Below are positions 1 to 8,722 of a stretch of DNA of 64,000 nucleotides, one piece after another. A model generated the notes under the pieces. The model ran no database searches. It was not told where the DNA came from and saw nothing but the letters and a program-made list of their open reading frames with translations. Position 1 is the stretch's first letter. Every line of letters starts with the position of its first letter. A program made the position numbers and the translations under genes. Origin of the DNA: Panacagrimonas sp965216805 (GTDB lineage Bacteria; Pseudomonadota; Gammaproteobacteria; Nevskiales; Nevskiaceae); contig NZ_CBDCGN010000003.1 of the NCBI RefSeq assembly GCF_965216805.1, positions 744,001 through 808,000 of the forward strand, written 5' to 3'.

Positions 1-1
1 C

Positions 2-235
2 ACGCTTTCGCTTGCCGATAACCTGTTCGCTGGCGAAATCGCCGCCGAGCGGGTCAAGGTCGAGGTCGAGCGCCTGGCCCCTGACCTGGGCCTGCCACCA
101 CGGGCGACCGGGTCCAGTCTGAGCAAGTTCAAGGCAGCCCGTTTCAAGGTGGAAGGCATTTACGACGGCGCAGACCTCGGCTTGGGTCGTGATGAGGTAG
201 ACCAGGGTGTATTGATCCTGGTGCCGGTGATCTAG
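2..235 (+). CDS. pilX: PilX C-terminal fragment (type IV pilus minor pilin assembly protein)
   Basis: The reading frame is open from the left edge and ends in TAG at 233-235, giving 77 residues of a truncated product. The tail reads FKVEGIYDGADLGLGRDEV and closes in VLILVPVI, which resembles the C-terminus of PilX-family minor pilin proteins that join the pilus initiation complex in the inner membrane and periplasm. The call rests mainly on position: the next genes are pilY1 and pilE, the order seen in Xanthomonas-type fimT-pilV-pilW-pilX-pilY1-pilE clusters. The N-terminal prepilin peptide lies outside the window, so the name is an inference. Confidence 0.6.
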   Translation, partial: TLSLADNLFAGEIAAERVKVEVERLAPDLGLPPRATGSSLSKFKAARFKVEGIYDGADLGLGRDEVDQGVLILVPVI

Positions 236-265
236 GTCTGCCGCTAGACTATTGAGAAAAAAACA

Positions 266-3200
266 ATGAAGACAAGACGCAGATGGCTGACCTTTGCATG
301 TGCGGGCGCAATGGCTTTGCCTTGTGCACTGCAAGCCGACGATACCGACATCTATATCAACGGGGGCGCTGGTGGCAGCAGTCCGCCGATGGTGATGTTC
401 AGCCTGGACTACAGATCAAACCTGACCTCCACCCAGTGCTCCAATGCCAGCGCCGCAAGCTGTGTGCAGGCTCAGTATTTTCGCGCCAACGGCCTGGCCG
501 ACGATGTCAATCTGATCGGCAGCGGCAAGTTCTATTTCTTCGATACCTTGCGACTCGCCCTCAAGCTGGCACTGCAGAAAACCCGGGAAAAGCTCCTTGA
601 ATCTGGAAATCCCGATGCGGGGCTGCGAGTCGGCCTGATGATGAGCCACAACAACGTCGGCGTACCCAATCGCGCGGCTGACATCCCGAACTGCGCGGAC
701 TGCAGTAATGGCGGAGCGATCCTGCGCGGCTTCCGCGATATCCTCGCTGAGGAGGATGCGTTGGAAGAGTTCAACACCACGCTTGCCCGGCTGCGCCAAC
801 TCAAGGACGGTGGCAACGCACCTGATCACGCCTACCAAGGCGCGGAGATGTATTTCGAACTCTTTCGTTACCTGACCGGGCAAGGGGTCTACAACGGACA
901 TAACGGCTGGCGCGATTTCGAGTCGGGCAATTCGGTCGATACCAGCAGCAACATGAATGCCTACAAGCCAGCGTCGCTTTCGATCAGCCCGCACACTTGG
1001 CCCGACGGGCGCATCGAGAATGCGGCGCAGACCGCCTATGTGTCTCCGCTGACGGCGGAAGAGGAGTGCACACAAGTTTTCGCGGTGAATTTCTTCTTTG
1101 GCAATTCCAACCAGGATTCGGACTCCAACACTGCGATCAATGCAGCTCGCAGCGCGGGCGGGATGGGACCGGGAACCGCCGGCTCCAATGACGCTTACCT
1201 ACGGACTGTGGAATTCCTGCGCGGAAATGATCTCGGCAATGGCGCGTTCGGCACGGCAGCCGAGGTCTCCGGCGATCAGAACGTGACCTCGTATTTCTTC
1301 TTCAATGGTCAGGGCACCAACAGCGTGACCGCGCTAGCGGATGCGGGCGGAACGACACCGAGACTGGCGAGCGATGACCCCGGCGCGCTGGTACTGGACC
1401 TTACCAATCTATTTGACGAAATCCTCAGTGTCAGCACCACCTTTGTGGCCGCCTCAATTCCCGCCAACGTGTTCAATCGAGCGGGTGTGGTCGACAACGT
1501 CTACATAGCTCTGTTCCAGGCCGACGAAGAGGGCCGACCTTTTTGGCCGGGCAACGTTAAGAAGCTCAAGATCGGAGGCGACGCCAATAATCCGATCCTC
1601 ATCGATGCCACGGGGGCGAGTGCCGTGCAGGACAGCGATGGACGTATTCGTGCGAATGCGCTGACATTCTGGACTGATACCGCTGACCCTCGCCTTGCAA
1701 CCGCGGACGACAACGACACCCCGGAAGATGCCAGCGACGACACGCCGGCCAACAAGGACGGCCGACGTGTCCCGCGCGGCGGTGCCGGGCACAAGATTCC
1801 AGGCTATATCTCGGGCAGCCCGGGATTGAGCAATGCCGATACCGGTGCGCGTCAACTGTTCTATCTCAGCGGTAGCACCCTGTCCCCGCTGAACGCCACC
1901 GCGGCGAATGCCACGGCCTTGCAAACGGCTCTGAAAGCGGCCGATAGCGCGGAGGCTCTCGACTTGCTTGAATTTTTGCGCGGACTCGACCCGGCGAGCG
2001 GCAGCGTACGCAACTGGATCATGGGCGACGCCCTGCACTCACGTCCTCTGCCGATCAACTACGGCGCCGCTTCGTTCTCCGGCGTCGGCAGTTTTTCGAT
2101 CACCAATCCGGCGATCTACATCGCGGTCGGCAGCAACGACGGATATATGCGCCTGATCCAGAACACTACTGCCGGCGGCGCCGAGAGCGGTCGCGAGGTG
2201 TGGGCCTTCATGCCGCCGGAAGGCATGGCCTCGCGCCGCGCCGCGCCCAATGACTTCGCAAACCAGAAGCTCTTGTTCGGTAACAATGCGGGCAGCACGC
2301 CGCGCCACCCCTATACGGTCGATGGCGCGCCGGTGTCGTTCGTGATCGACAACAACGTGGACGGAACCATCGCTGGCGCGGACAGGGTCTGGCTTTACTT
2401 CGGCCTGCGCCGTGGAGGGCTCTCGTACTACGCGCTGGACGTGACCAATCCGCACAGTCCCGCTTTCAAATGGAAAATCGACAACACCGACGCCGACTTC
2501 ACCGAACTGGGGCTGAGCTTCTCTACTCCGAAGACTGGGTATGTATTTGCGTCGGGTAACCGGGTGCCGGCCCTTGTATTTGCAGGAGGGTATGACGACA
2601 ACAAGGATCGGCGTGACGGTGTGGGTACCGACGACAATGAGGGCCGTGCTATCTATGTGGTCAACGCCGATACCGGGGCGTTGATCTGGAAGGCGGTCGG
2701 CGGTGGCAGCACGGGCCCCAGCGGCGACGCGCGCGTTTTTCGCCACGCCGACCTCCTGGACAGTATTCCCTCCGACGTATCCGCAGTGGACACCGACGGT
2801 GACGATGTGCTTGATCGCATTATCGTCGGCGACAGCGGCGGCAACATCTGGCGCGCCGACTTGGTCGGTTCCGACACGGCCGACTGGAAGCTATCGCTGT
2901 TGGCACGCCTCGGCCGGCACGCCGGATCGGGCAAGGCCGATGACCGACGTTTCTTCCACGAACCGGACATCGTCCAGACCAAGGATGCCAACGGTGCTTA
3001 CGACGCCGTTCTCATTGAGAGTGGCGACCGCGAGGACCCGCTCGACGGCGGCGGGGTTGCGGAAAACTGGCTGTACATGATTCGCGACAACGCTATTGGG
3101 GTCGGGTCCGCATTGGATCGGGACACCGTACATGACGATCTGACCGACATCACCACTGTGAACTGCGCTGCCGACAGCATCCCGGAAGCCTGCGGCAATC

Positions 3201-3598
3201 TCACTAACGGTTGGCGCATCGCGCTGCAGGCCATCGGCGAGAAGGGCCTTTCAGCACCTTTAACCTTTAACAACGTGGTGTTCTTCACAACCTACGTGCC
3301 GCAAAGTGCTGCGGGGACGTGCGCGCCTAGTGAGGGCGTCGGCAATCTTTATGCGGTGCGACTAAGCGATGGCGCGCCGGTGTTCCGCGAGTTCGATTCC
3401 GACTCCGGCGACCTCGATCTGGATGATCGCGTGCAACGTCTGGCCTCGGCCGGGATCCCGGCCCAGGTGGTTTACGTACCGGGACCTTCCGACCGCACCA
3501 TCCTGCGACCTGACCTCAAGTTTGGCGACGCACCTGGATCCAACCGTTTCCGCGGATTCTGGCGGCGTGGCGAGAGCCCGCCCAGGGATGCGCCGTGA
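266..3598 (+). CDS. pilY1: PilY1-type pilus tip adhesin/assembly factor, 1110 aa
   Basis: Large secreted protein of the type IV pilus tip, expected to promote pilus extension and adhesion. Residues 1-24 form a Sec signal peptide ending ALQA. The C-terminal half is a PilY1 beta-propeller; a calcium loop of the DxDxD type is visible as DTDGDDVLD at about residues 842-850, followed by GNIWRADL as in other PilY1 proteins. The N-terminal third sits where many PilY1 proteins carry a von Willebrand A domain, but the expected MIDAS DxSxS is replaced by MVMFSLDYRSNL near residue 43. The start is ATG after a weak A-rich ribosome site. The stop overlaps the GTG of the next pilin gene by four bases, so they are co-translated. 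Confidence 0.9.
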   Translation: MKTRRRWLTFACAGAMALPCALQADDTDIYINGGAGGSSPPMVMFSLDYRSNLTSTQCSNASAASCVQAQYFRANGLADDVNLIGSGKFYFFDTLRLALKLALQKTREKLLESGNPDAGLRVGLMMSHNNVGVPNRAADIPNCADCSNGGAILRGFRDILAEEDALEEFNTTLARLRQLKDGGNAPDHAYQGAEMYFELFRYLTGQGVYNGHNGWRDFESGNSVDTSSNMNAYKPASLSISPHTWPDGRIENAAQTAYVSPLTAEEECTQVFAVNFFFGNSNQDSDSNTAINAARSAGGMGPGTAGSNDAYLRTVEFLRGNDLGNGAFGTAAEVSGDQNVTSYFFFNGQGTNSVTALADAGGTTPRLASDDPGALVLDLTNLFDEILSVSTTFVAASIPANVFNRAGVVDNVYIALFQADEEGRPFWPGNVKKLKIGGDANNPILIDATGASAVQDSDGRIRANALTFWTDTADPRLATADDNDTPEDASDDTPANKDGRRVPRGGAGHKIPGYISGSPGLSNADTGARQLFYLSGSTLSPLNATAANATALQTALKAADSAEALDLLEFLRGLDPASGSVRNWIMGDALHSRPLPINYGAASFSGVGSFSITNPAIYIAVGSNDGYMRLIQNTTAGGAESGREVWAFMPPEGMASRRAAPNDFANQKLLFGNNAGSTPRHPYTVDGAPVSFVIDNNVDGTIAGADRVWLYFGLRRGGLSYYALDVTNPHSPAFKWKIDNTDADFTELGLSFSTPKTGYVFASGNRVPALVFAGGYDDNKDRRDGVGTDDNEGRAIYVVNADTGALIWKAVGGGSTGPSGDARVFRHADLLDSIPSDVSAVDTDGDDVLDRIIVGDSGGNIWRADLVGSDTADWKLSLLARLGRHAGSGKADDRRFFHEPDIVQTKDANGAYDAVLIESGDREDPLDGGGVAENWLYMIRDNAIGVGSALDRDTVHDDLTDITTVNCAADSIPEACGNLTNGWRIALQAIGEKGLSAPLTFNNVVFFTTYVPQSAAGTCAPSEGVGNLYAVRLSDGAPVFREFDSDSGDLDLDDRVQRLASAGIPAQVVYVPGPSDRTILRPDLKFGDAPGSNRFRGFWRRGESPPRDAP

Positions 3599-4041
3599 GC
3601 AGGCGCGGTGCCGGCTTCACCCTGATGGAGCTACTCATTGCCGTAGCCATCGTCGGTATCCTGGCGGCGATCGCCCTGCCGTCCTACCGCGAGTACGTCC
3701 TGCGCGCGAACCGCGCGGTGGCAAAAGCCATGTTGTCCGAACTCACCTCGCGACAGGAGTCGTTTCGCTCGGACCGCAAGCGCTATGCGCTGTCGTTGAC
3801 CGAACTCGGCTATGCCGCCGACACCGCGTACCTGGATCGCGAGCAGGTGATGAGGGCGGCCGACGGCGATCAGGTCATCTACAGCGTGACACTGGAGGAT
3901 GCGGCCAACCTCAGCTACGACGCCGTGGCCACTCCGCTGAACAGCCAGACTGCCGACACGCGCTGCGGCACGCTGAGCCTGTCGTCGACCGGAACGCGGA
4001 CTGCGTCTGGCAGCTCTGCGGATCAATGCTGGCGCAAATAG
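3595..4041 (+). CDS. pilE: Type IV minor pilin, PilE-like, 148 aa
   Basis: A short positively charged leader (MSRRGAG) is followed by FTLMELLIAVAIVGILAAIALPSY, the class III prepilin signature: PilD cleavage is expected between G7 and F8, with the conserved glutamate at position 5 of the mature protein. Two cysteines near the C-terminus (RCGTLS and DQCWRK) can form the D-region disulfide. It starts at GTG within a GTGA overlap with pilY1. As the last gene of a pilY1 cluster it is most likely the PilE minor pilin of the tip complex rather than the major pilin. Confidence 0.85.
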   Translation: MSRRGAGFTLMELLIAVAIVGILAAIALPSYREYVLRANRAVAKAMLSELTSRQESFRSDRKRYALSLTELGYAADTAYLDREQVMRAADGDQVIYSVTLEDAANLSYDAVATPLNSQTADTRCGTLSLSSTGTRTASGSSADQCWRK

Positions 4042-4048
4042 CGGCAGA

Positions 4049-4471
4049 TCAGGATGCGCAGGCCTGTTCCATCTCGGAGCGGGTCAGCTCCATGAGTTGA
4101 GCGCGCTCGCTCGCACTGTATTCGCGCTCGTTGCCCAGATGATCCCGTTCGGAAATGCTCACTGAGCGCTGGTACTGCTCCAGTTGCTTGCGCTTGAGTA
4201 TGCACTGCGCAGCGTTGGAATCTTCCTGCGCGATGTTGGCGCCCGCGGCGCTGCTTTCAGGTTGTGCAGATGCCGGCAGGCGCGGGGCGTTCTCGACCAG
4301 TGAATCCTCAATCCAGACCTTGCGAGCGCCCGCCACCGGCGTATCGCTGTAGTGCTCCACGCCTTGAGCATCGGTCCACTGGTACACCGTTCGCGAATGC
4401 GATGGAGCGCTTGCGATAAGCAAGATGGCGCCGATACGGGCGGCGAATACGAGGCGGTTCATGACGTTCAT
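4049..4471 (-). CDS. DUF4124 domain periplasmic protein, 140 aa
   Basis: Small exported protein of unknown function, convergent with pilE. A signal peptide spans about residues 1-26 and is followed directly by TVYQWTDAQGVEHYSDTPV, the characteristic start of DUF4124 (a W-x-D-x-x-G-x-x-H-Y-S-D-x-P pattern). The rest is low-complexity and charged, with a coiled region near residues 90-130 and two cysteines (AQC, QACAS). ATG starts exist at 4471 and 4462; neither has a strong ribosome site, so the start is uncertain by three codons. No specific role is known for the family. Confidence 0.75.
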   Translation of the reverse strand: MNVMNRLVFAARIGAILLIASAPSHSRTVYQWTDAQGVEHYSDTPVAGARKVWIEDSLVENAPRLPASAQPESSAAGANIAQEDSNAAQCILKRKQLEQYQRSVSISERDHLGNEREYSASERAQLMELTRSEMEQACAS

Positions 4472-4634
4472 TCCGGAAGGACCTGTCGTTCGCTCAGCGA
4501 GCGTTCACCAGCAACGGGAGAAGTTCCCGCAATGCCGGCAGCATTTCTACGATATGTGCCGGGGTATTTCCACTGGCTGTCCGGCAGGTGCTGTTCTGAG
4601 GGCGCACCGGCGGACCACGACGACGGAGAACACG

Positions 4635-5588
4635 ATGCTGAAGAATGGATATCTGGCCGCTATCGCGGCAATGGCGTTTTTGACCGCGGGCTGTGGTGGC
4701 GGAGGAGGTGGTCTCGACGGCACCCAGACAGCATCGCTGAGCGTCGGCGTGACTGACGCACCGGTCGATGACGCCGAAGCCGTGGTGGTGACGTTCACCG
4801 CCATCGAATTGCTCGATGGTGACGATCAGGTCCGTCAGAGCTTTGTGTTCGATGAGCCGGTGTCGGTGGACCTCCTGGAGCAGCAGGGCGACCGGCAGTT
4901 TTTCCTGATCCAGGACCGTCAGGTTCCGGTGGGCGTGTACGAGCAGATTCGCCTGATCGTCGATGGGCCGACCAGTGCGAACTGCAACGCCGTGCAGAGC
5001 AATCCGGACCATCCCAACTACATCACCGTCGATGGCGTGGATTACCCCCTGATCGTGCCGAGCGGCGCGCAGACGGGACTGAAGATTCAGGGTCCGATCA
5101 CGCTCGCCGCTGGCGGCAGCGCCGCCTACACCGTGGACTTCGATCTGCGCAAATCCATTGCCGAACGCGGCGTCACCGGCTGCTACAACCTGCGGCCGGT
5201 ACTGCGGGTGGTGGACAACGCGGCGGTGGGGACCCTGGTGGGCGAGGTCGATCCCGCCCTGCTGGCCGACGCATCCTGCACCTCCGATCCGGTGAGTGGT
5301 GTCGGCGCTGCGGTGTACGTGTTCTCCGGCGCCGGACAGACGCCCGACGACTTCGACGGCAGCGACCCTGAGTCGCTGACCACCGCGCTGCTGCAACCGG
5401 AGCCCGGTGTGGGTGTGCCGCAGAGCTTCACCTACGAAGTCGGCTTCCTGCTGGAAGGCGACTACACGGTGGCACTGAGCTGCCAGGCCGGTGACGATGC
5501 CCCTGCACCGGTCGACGACGACATCGAGTTCATCCTGCCGGCTGACGTGCTCGTCGTGGCCGGCGAAGCGACGCAAGTGGATTTCTGA
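4635..5588 (+). CDS. DUF4382 domain lipoprotein, 317 aa
   Basis: The start at 4635 is preferred because GGAG lies six bases upstream and the encoded N-terminus is a lipoprotein signal (MLKNGYLAAIAAMAFLTAGC) with the acylated cysteine at about residue 20, followed by a glycine run. The mature N-terminal part (SVGVTDAPVDDAEAVVVTF, then IELL) matches the DUF4382 pattern, a beta-rich domain of bacterial surface lipoproteins with no assigned reaction. The C-terminal half (about 205-317) holds cysteines at TSD and LSCQAG segments and an acidic tail. An in-frame extension upstream to 4425 is possible but would bury the lipobox. Confidence 0.8.
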   Translation: MLKNGYLAAIAAMAFLTAGCGGGGGGLDGTQTASLSVGVTDAPVDDAEAVVVTFTAIELLDGDDQVRQSFVFDEPVSVDLLEQQGDRQFFLIQDRQVPVGVYEQIRLIVDGPTSANCNAVQSNPDHPNYITVDGVDYPLIVPSGAQTGLKIQGPITLAAGGSAAYTVDFDLRKSIAERGVTGCYNLRPVLRVVDNAAVGTLVGEVDPALLADASCTSDPVSGVGAAVYVFSGAGQTPDDFDGSDPESLTTALLQPEPGVGVPQSFTYEVGFLLEGDYTVALSCQAGDDAPAPVDDDIEFILPADVLVVAGEATQVDF

Positions 5589-5659
5589 GAGCCATCCGGG
5601 CGTCATTGCAATACCGGGAACGGCGTGGCTGCCGATCGTTGTCATGCGGAGATGAACAG

Positions 5660-6103
5660 ATGAAGATGCTTACCGGTACCGCGCTGTCGGTTTGCGCGAC
5701 CTTGTTTCTGGCGGCCGCAGCGGTGGCGGAACCGCCGCCGGGCAAGGGCAACAACAAGAGTCATGGCAAGCGCCATCACCCGCAGACTACGTCTTCGCGC
5801 AACGACGTGCGCCACCCGCAGCCAACCCTAATCCGTGCCGACATCACGGTAGACGTGGCGCGCAACCTGGCGTTGTCGCATCGCGTCACCGGATACGACA
5901 GCCTGCCGCCCGGCATCCGCAAGAATCTGGCGCGCGGCAAGCCGCTGCCGCCGGGCCTGGCACGGCGCGCAGTGCCGGGTCCGCTGCTGGCGGAGTTGCC
6001 GCGTTATCCCGGCTACGAGTGGCAGGTGGTGGGCTCCGACTTGGTGTTGATTGCCATCGCCACCGCAGTCATTGCCGATGTCTTGCTGGGCGTGTTCGAC
6101 TGA
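5660..6103 (+). CDS. CigR/RcnB-like exported protein, 147 aa
   Basis: A Sec signal peptide (MKMLTGTALSVCATLFLAAA, cleavage near AVAE) precedes a basic proline-rich linker. The C-terminal part holds two repeats of the type LPPGIRKNLARGKPLPPGLA, then LPRYPGYEWQVVGSDLVLI and a hydrophobic end (IAIATAVIADVLLGVFD). This layout is that of the anti-virulence regulator CigR family, an RcnB-related group anchored in or near the inner membrane. The ATG at 5660 is chosen over an in-frame upstream ATG at 5606 because it begins the signal peptide exactly. Function in non-pathogens is unknown. Confidence 0.75.
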   Translation: MKMLTGTALSVCATLFLAAAAVAEPPPGKGNNKSHGKRHHPQTTSSRNDVRHPQPTLIRADITVDVARNLALSHRVTGYDSLPPGIRKNLARGKPLPPGLARRAVPGPLLAELPRYPGYEWQVVGSDLVLIAIATAVIADVLLGVFD

Positions 6104-6142
6104 CGCCCCGGTTGTCGCGTCATTGCAGGTCTGCTCAATGGA

Positions 6143-6892
6143 TCAGTCCTCGAACGACAGCAACTGCATGCGCACCTTGCCACCGACGATCTGCAGGGTA
6201 TCCAGTTTCTCCTCGCGTTCCAGCAGCACCAGGCCGACCCCCGGGGCGTACCACTCGGTCTGCGTGATCGGCACTTCGGAGGCGCCGATGCGGGCGTCGG
6301 CCAGCACATTGAGCACCGCTTCGCCATCCAGACGCAGGCAGTTCTCGAAGCGGCCGGCCGGCACTTCCACCATGGCGTCCAGGGCGGTGACCTGCATGCG
6401 CATTTCGACGCGCTTCGATCGATCCTGGGAAAAGCGTTCGCGAAAAGGCTCGATGCGTTCCAGGATGTAGGGCCAGGTCTCGATCTCCCAGGCCTGACCC
6501 ACTTCCGGCGGCATCTTGAGAACGGTCAGCGGCGTGATGTCCAGCCGCGGCTCGCGATCGATGGCGGTGCGCAGGCCGCTGCGTTGCAGCCGCCCGTCCA
6601 CCACTTCCAGCCAGTATTCGTTGCCGTCGCTGGCCAGGCGCCGGGTGTAGCGGCGGTCCTCGCGCGTCTCGGCGCCAAGGTTGCGGATGCTCAGCTCGCG
6701 CCGCGCATCGGTGACCGCGCTGTGCTCATGGACCTCGTAATTCCAGCGCAGGCCCGGCTGCAGCGGAAAGAAGTCGTCAGTGGACGGACGCTGGCTGCAG
6801 GCGGCAAGCACGACAGCGGCCACGAGCGGCAGCGCGACACGACCGGCGGGTCGCCGATTCATGCGGGCGATCACAACCATGGACGACCTCAC
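6143..6892 (-). CDS. Predicted lipoprotein of the ExbB/ExbD-like operon, 249 aa
   Basis: Last gene of a four-gene minus-strand set. A lipobox LAAC ends a hydrophobic segment (VALPLVAAVVLAAC, cysteine near residue 32 from the GTG start or near 22 from the internal ATG at 6862). The mature protein starts DDFFPLQPGLRWNYEV, a phrase common in small secreted beta-barrel-like domains of the TapB/DUF3108 type, and continues as a single beta-rich domain to the end. The GTG at 6892 overlaps the upstream stop by four bases (GTGA); ATGs at 6880 and 6862 are alternatives. No catalytic motif is seen. Confidence 0.7.
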   Translation of the reverse strand: MRSSMVVIARMNRRPAGRVALPLVAAVVLAACSQRPSTDDFFPLQPGLRWNYEVHEHSAVTDARRELSIRNLGAETREDRRYTRRLASDGNEYWLEVVDGRLQRSGLRTAIDREPRLDITPLTVLKMPPEVGQAWEIETWPYILERIEPFRERFSQDRSKRVEMRMQVTALDAMVEVPAGRFENCLRLDGEAVLNVLADARIGASEVPITQTEWYAPGVGLVLLEREEKLDTLQIVGGKVRMQLLSFED

Positions 6893-7407
6893 TTTTCCGG
6901 CAGCGCGGGGCTGGGCAGATTGCCCAATTCGAACTGCTGTTCGTCTTCCTTGCGCTTCATGGTCCCGGCGACGCTGATCTGGCCCTCGGGCCCGAACTTG
7001 CGTTCGCCGATCTGGGGCAGGCCGTTGCGCATGCGCGCTTCGGCTTCCTGCACCTGCGAATGCAGCGACTTCAGATAGGGCACGCGGTAGGCGCGCGGCT
7101 TGGCGATGGGGCCGTCTTCATCGTGCAGTTCGGTCAGCCACAGGTAGATCGAGCCGGGCTCGGCCTTCTCCTCGTCCGGCTCGGTGATGGTGGCGGCATG
7201 AAACAGGAAGCGGTCCGGCAGCACCGCGCGAGCCGGCCAGCCGGCCAGGTCCTGCCACAGCAGCCAGCTGCCGAAGTAGGCGCCGGTGAACACCACCACC
7301 AGGCCGGCGCGCACCAGCCACGGCAAGCGCGTGCCGATCAGCAAGTAGAGAAACAGCAGGCAGAGCGCGGCATACAGGCCGCTGAGCAGCACGAGATGGA
7401 GAGTCAT
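6889..7407 (-). CDS. Conserved two-helix membrane protein of the ExbB/ExbD-like operon, 172 aa
   Basis: Starts at ATG 7407 in an ATGA overlap with the ExbD-like gene. Two transmembrane helices are visible at about residues 4-24 and 30-50, followed by a periplasmic or cytosolic domain containing LPDRFLFHAATITEPDEEK and GSIYLWLTEL, then a charged coiled stretch (about 95-130). Unrecognised family; the EPD and IYLWLTEL phrases look conserved-type. Tight coupling on both sides suggests it is a structural subunit or regulator of the channel encoded upstream. Confidence 0.7.
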   Translation of the reverse strand: MTLHLVLLSGLYAALCLLFLYLLIGTRLPWLVRAGLVVVFTGAYFGSWLLWQDLAGWPARAVLPDRFLFHAATITEPDEEKAEPGSIYLWLTELHDEDGPIAKPRAYRVPYLKSLHSQVQEAEARMRNGLPQIGERKFGPEGQISVAGTMKRKEDEQQFELGNLPSPALPEK

Positions 7408-8003
7408 TGCGAAACCAGTTTCTTCTGTAGGGTATTCATGCCGTAGACGCTGCCGTCGCGGGCCACGCTGAAACGCACTGCGGTTTTCTCCTGGCCTTCG
7501 GCGCCGAGTTCGACGGTGCCGTAGTACACCACTTCGAGCCGCGGATTGACCTTGACCACGCTCACCTCCACCGGCAGCAGGTCGGGTCCGCGCGCGCGAT
7601 AGCGATGCACGTTGACGGTGTAGTCGCCGGGCAGCAGCCCGCGCACGGTCACCACCTCCTGGTTGAGCGGATTGACCACGTTGCGGCCGTCCACCAGCAG
7701 GCTGTCGTTCTCGACGCCGCGATCGTCGCGATCCAGATGCATCAGGCCGCCTTCCGGGTTGCGGTACCACACCACTTCGCCGTCGGGCGCCTCAACCCAG
7801 GTGTCGATATCGTCGTCGCCGCCGTCGGCCCAGGTGGTGGTGACGATCATCTCGGCCTTGGCGGGGATGTCGCCGTCCTTGGTCGGTGGATTGATCGAGG
7901 TGACCGCGATCATGAACAGCAGGGTAAAGCCCAGCAGCGCGTTGAACAGCAGGTCCGTGAACGGATCCTGGTCGTAATGACTGCGGCCGGCGCCTCGCTT
8001 CAA
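7404..8003 (-). CDS. ExbD-like protein with a DUF2135-like periplasmic domain, 199 aa
   Basis: A single transmembrane helix (DPFTDLLFNALLGFTLLFMI, about residues 12-31) matches the ExbD/TolR/MotB arrangement in which an aspartate near the helix start carries protons. The periplasmic part is not the usual ExbD domain: IVTTTWADGGDDDIDTWVEA and PEGGLMHLDRD, then a GLLPGDYTVNVHRY strand, resemble DUF2135 (YfaP-type) beta-sandwich domains with a DxDxDxWV acidic loop. A TTG start at 8003 is preferred: it forms a TTGA overlap with the upstream stop and has GGAG eight bases before it; a GTG at 8036 is the longer alternative. Role inferred: proton-driven energising partner of the upstream channel. Confidence 0.7.
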   Translation of the reverse strand: MKRGAGRSHYDQDPFTDLLFNALLGFTLLFMIAVTSINPPTKDGDIPAKAEMIVTTTWADGGDDDIDTWVEAPDGEVVWYRNPEGGLMHLDRDDRGVENDSLLVDGRNVVNPLNQEVVTVRGLLPGDYTVNVHRYRARGPDLLPVEVSVVKVNPRLEVVYYGTVELGAEGQEKTAVRFSVARDGSVYGMNTLQKKLVSQ

Positions 8004-8722
8004 GGGCGGGTCTCCGCCCTGGTGTGCGGCAGCCACTCGCGCTCGGCGAACGCCAAGGTGCCCGCGACCAGGCGTTCGGCGGAGCGATCCAGCATCAGGT
8101 TTTGCAGGCCCAGCGCGATGTTGGCGAGCAGGCCGACCAGGGTGGTGTACAGCGATACGCCCATGCCGGCGCCCATGCGGCCCAGCATCTGCGGCAGGTC
8201 GGCGTAGGTCAGCGTCTTGAGCGCGTCGATGGCGCCGAGCATGAACACGAAGCCGACGATGGTGCCGAGCAGCCCCAGTTTGAGCAGCATGCTGGACAGG
8301 AACCAGCCGGCTTCGTGCGAGCCGCGCGCCTGTTCTTCCAGGATTTCACGCAGGCCCGCGCGATCCGCGGTGGGGCTCACCAGCCCGTGGCAGTAGCCAC
8401 CGGCCCAGTCTTCGGTGCCGCCCTCCGGCGGCAGGTGGCGGTTGCCGCGAAAGCAGGCCCGCACCCGCGCAAACGCGCGATGCGCACGCGACAACTGCAG
8501 CGCGCGCCAGCCGCCGTGTGCCACGCAGCCGAGATAGATCACGATGATGACTGCGGAGATCTGCGTGCTGTCGGTCAGCAGCACCTTCTGCAGCAGGCCC
8601 AGCGACCAGGCCATCTGTACGCCGAACAGGCAGGCGCCGCTGAGCAGCAGCCAGCGCAGCAGCACCGCGCCATCGGGTTCGGCCCATCTTTCAACCAAAG
8701 GTGTCGCGAGTGATGTGGACAT
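8000..8722 (-). CDS. MotA/TolQ/ExbB-family proton channel subunit, 240 aa
   Basis: Inner-membrane protein with helices at about residues 20-42, 50-70, 140-165 and 180-205. The last two carry LGLLGTIVGFVFMLGAI and GMGVSLYTTLVGLLANIALG, the typical ExbB/TolQ/MotA pore helices (LGTIxG and GVALxTTxxGLxxA). Together with the next gene it should form a proton-motive-force-driven stator-like channel. There is no nearby TonB or OmpA/Pal-type partner, so what it drives is unknown. Its start overlaps the 3' end of the fccB-like gene by 32 bases, so it is probably in the same transcript. Confidence 0.85.
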   Translation of the reverse strand: MSTSLATPLVERWAEPDGAVLLRWLLLSGACLFGVQMAWSLGLLQKVLLTDSTQISAVIIVIYLGCVAHGGWRALQLSRAHRAFARVRACFRGNRHLPPEGGTEDWAGGYCHGLVSPTADRAGLREILEEQARGSHEAGWFLSSMLLKLGLLGTIVGFVFMLGAIDALKTLTYADLPQMLGRMGAGMGVSLYTTLVGLLANIALGLQNLMLDRSAERLVAGTLAFAEREWLPHTRAETRP

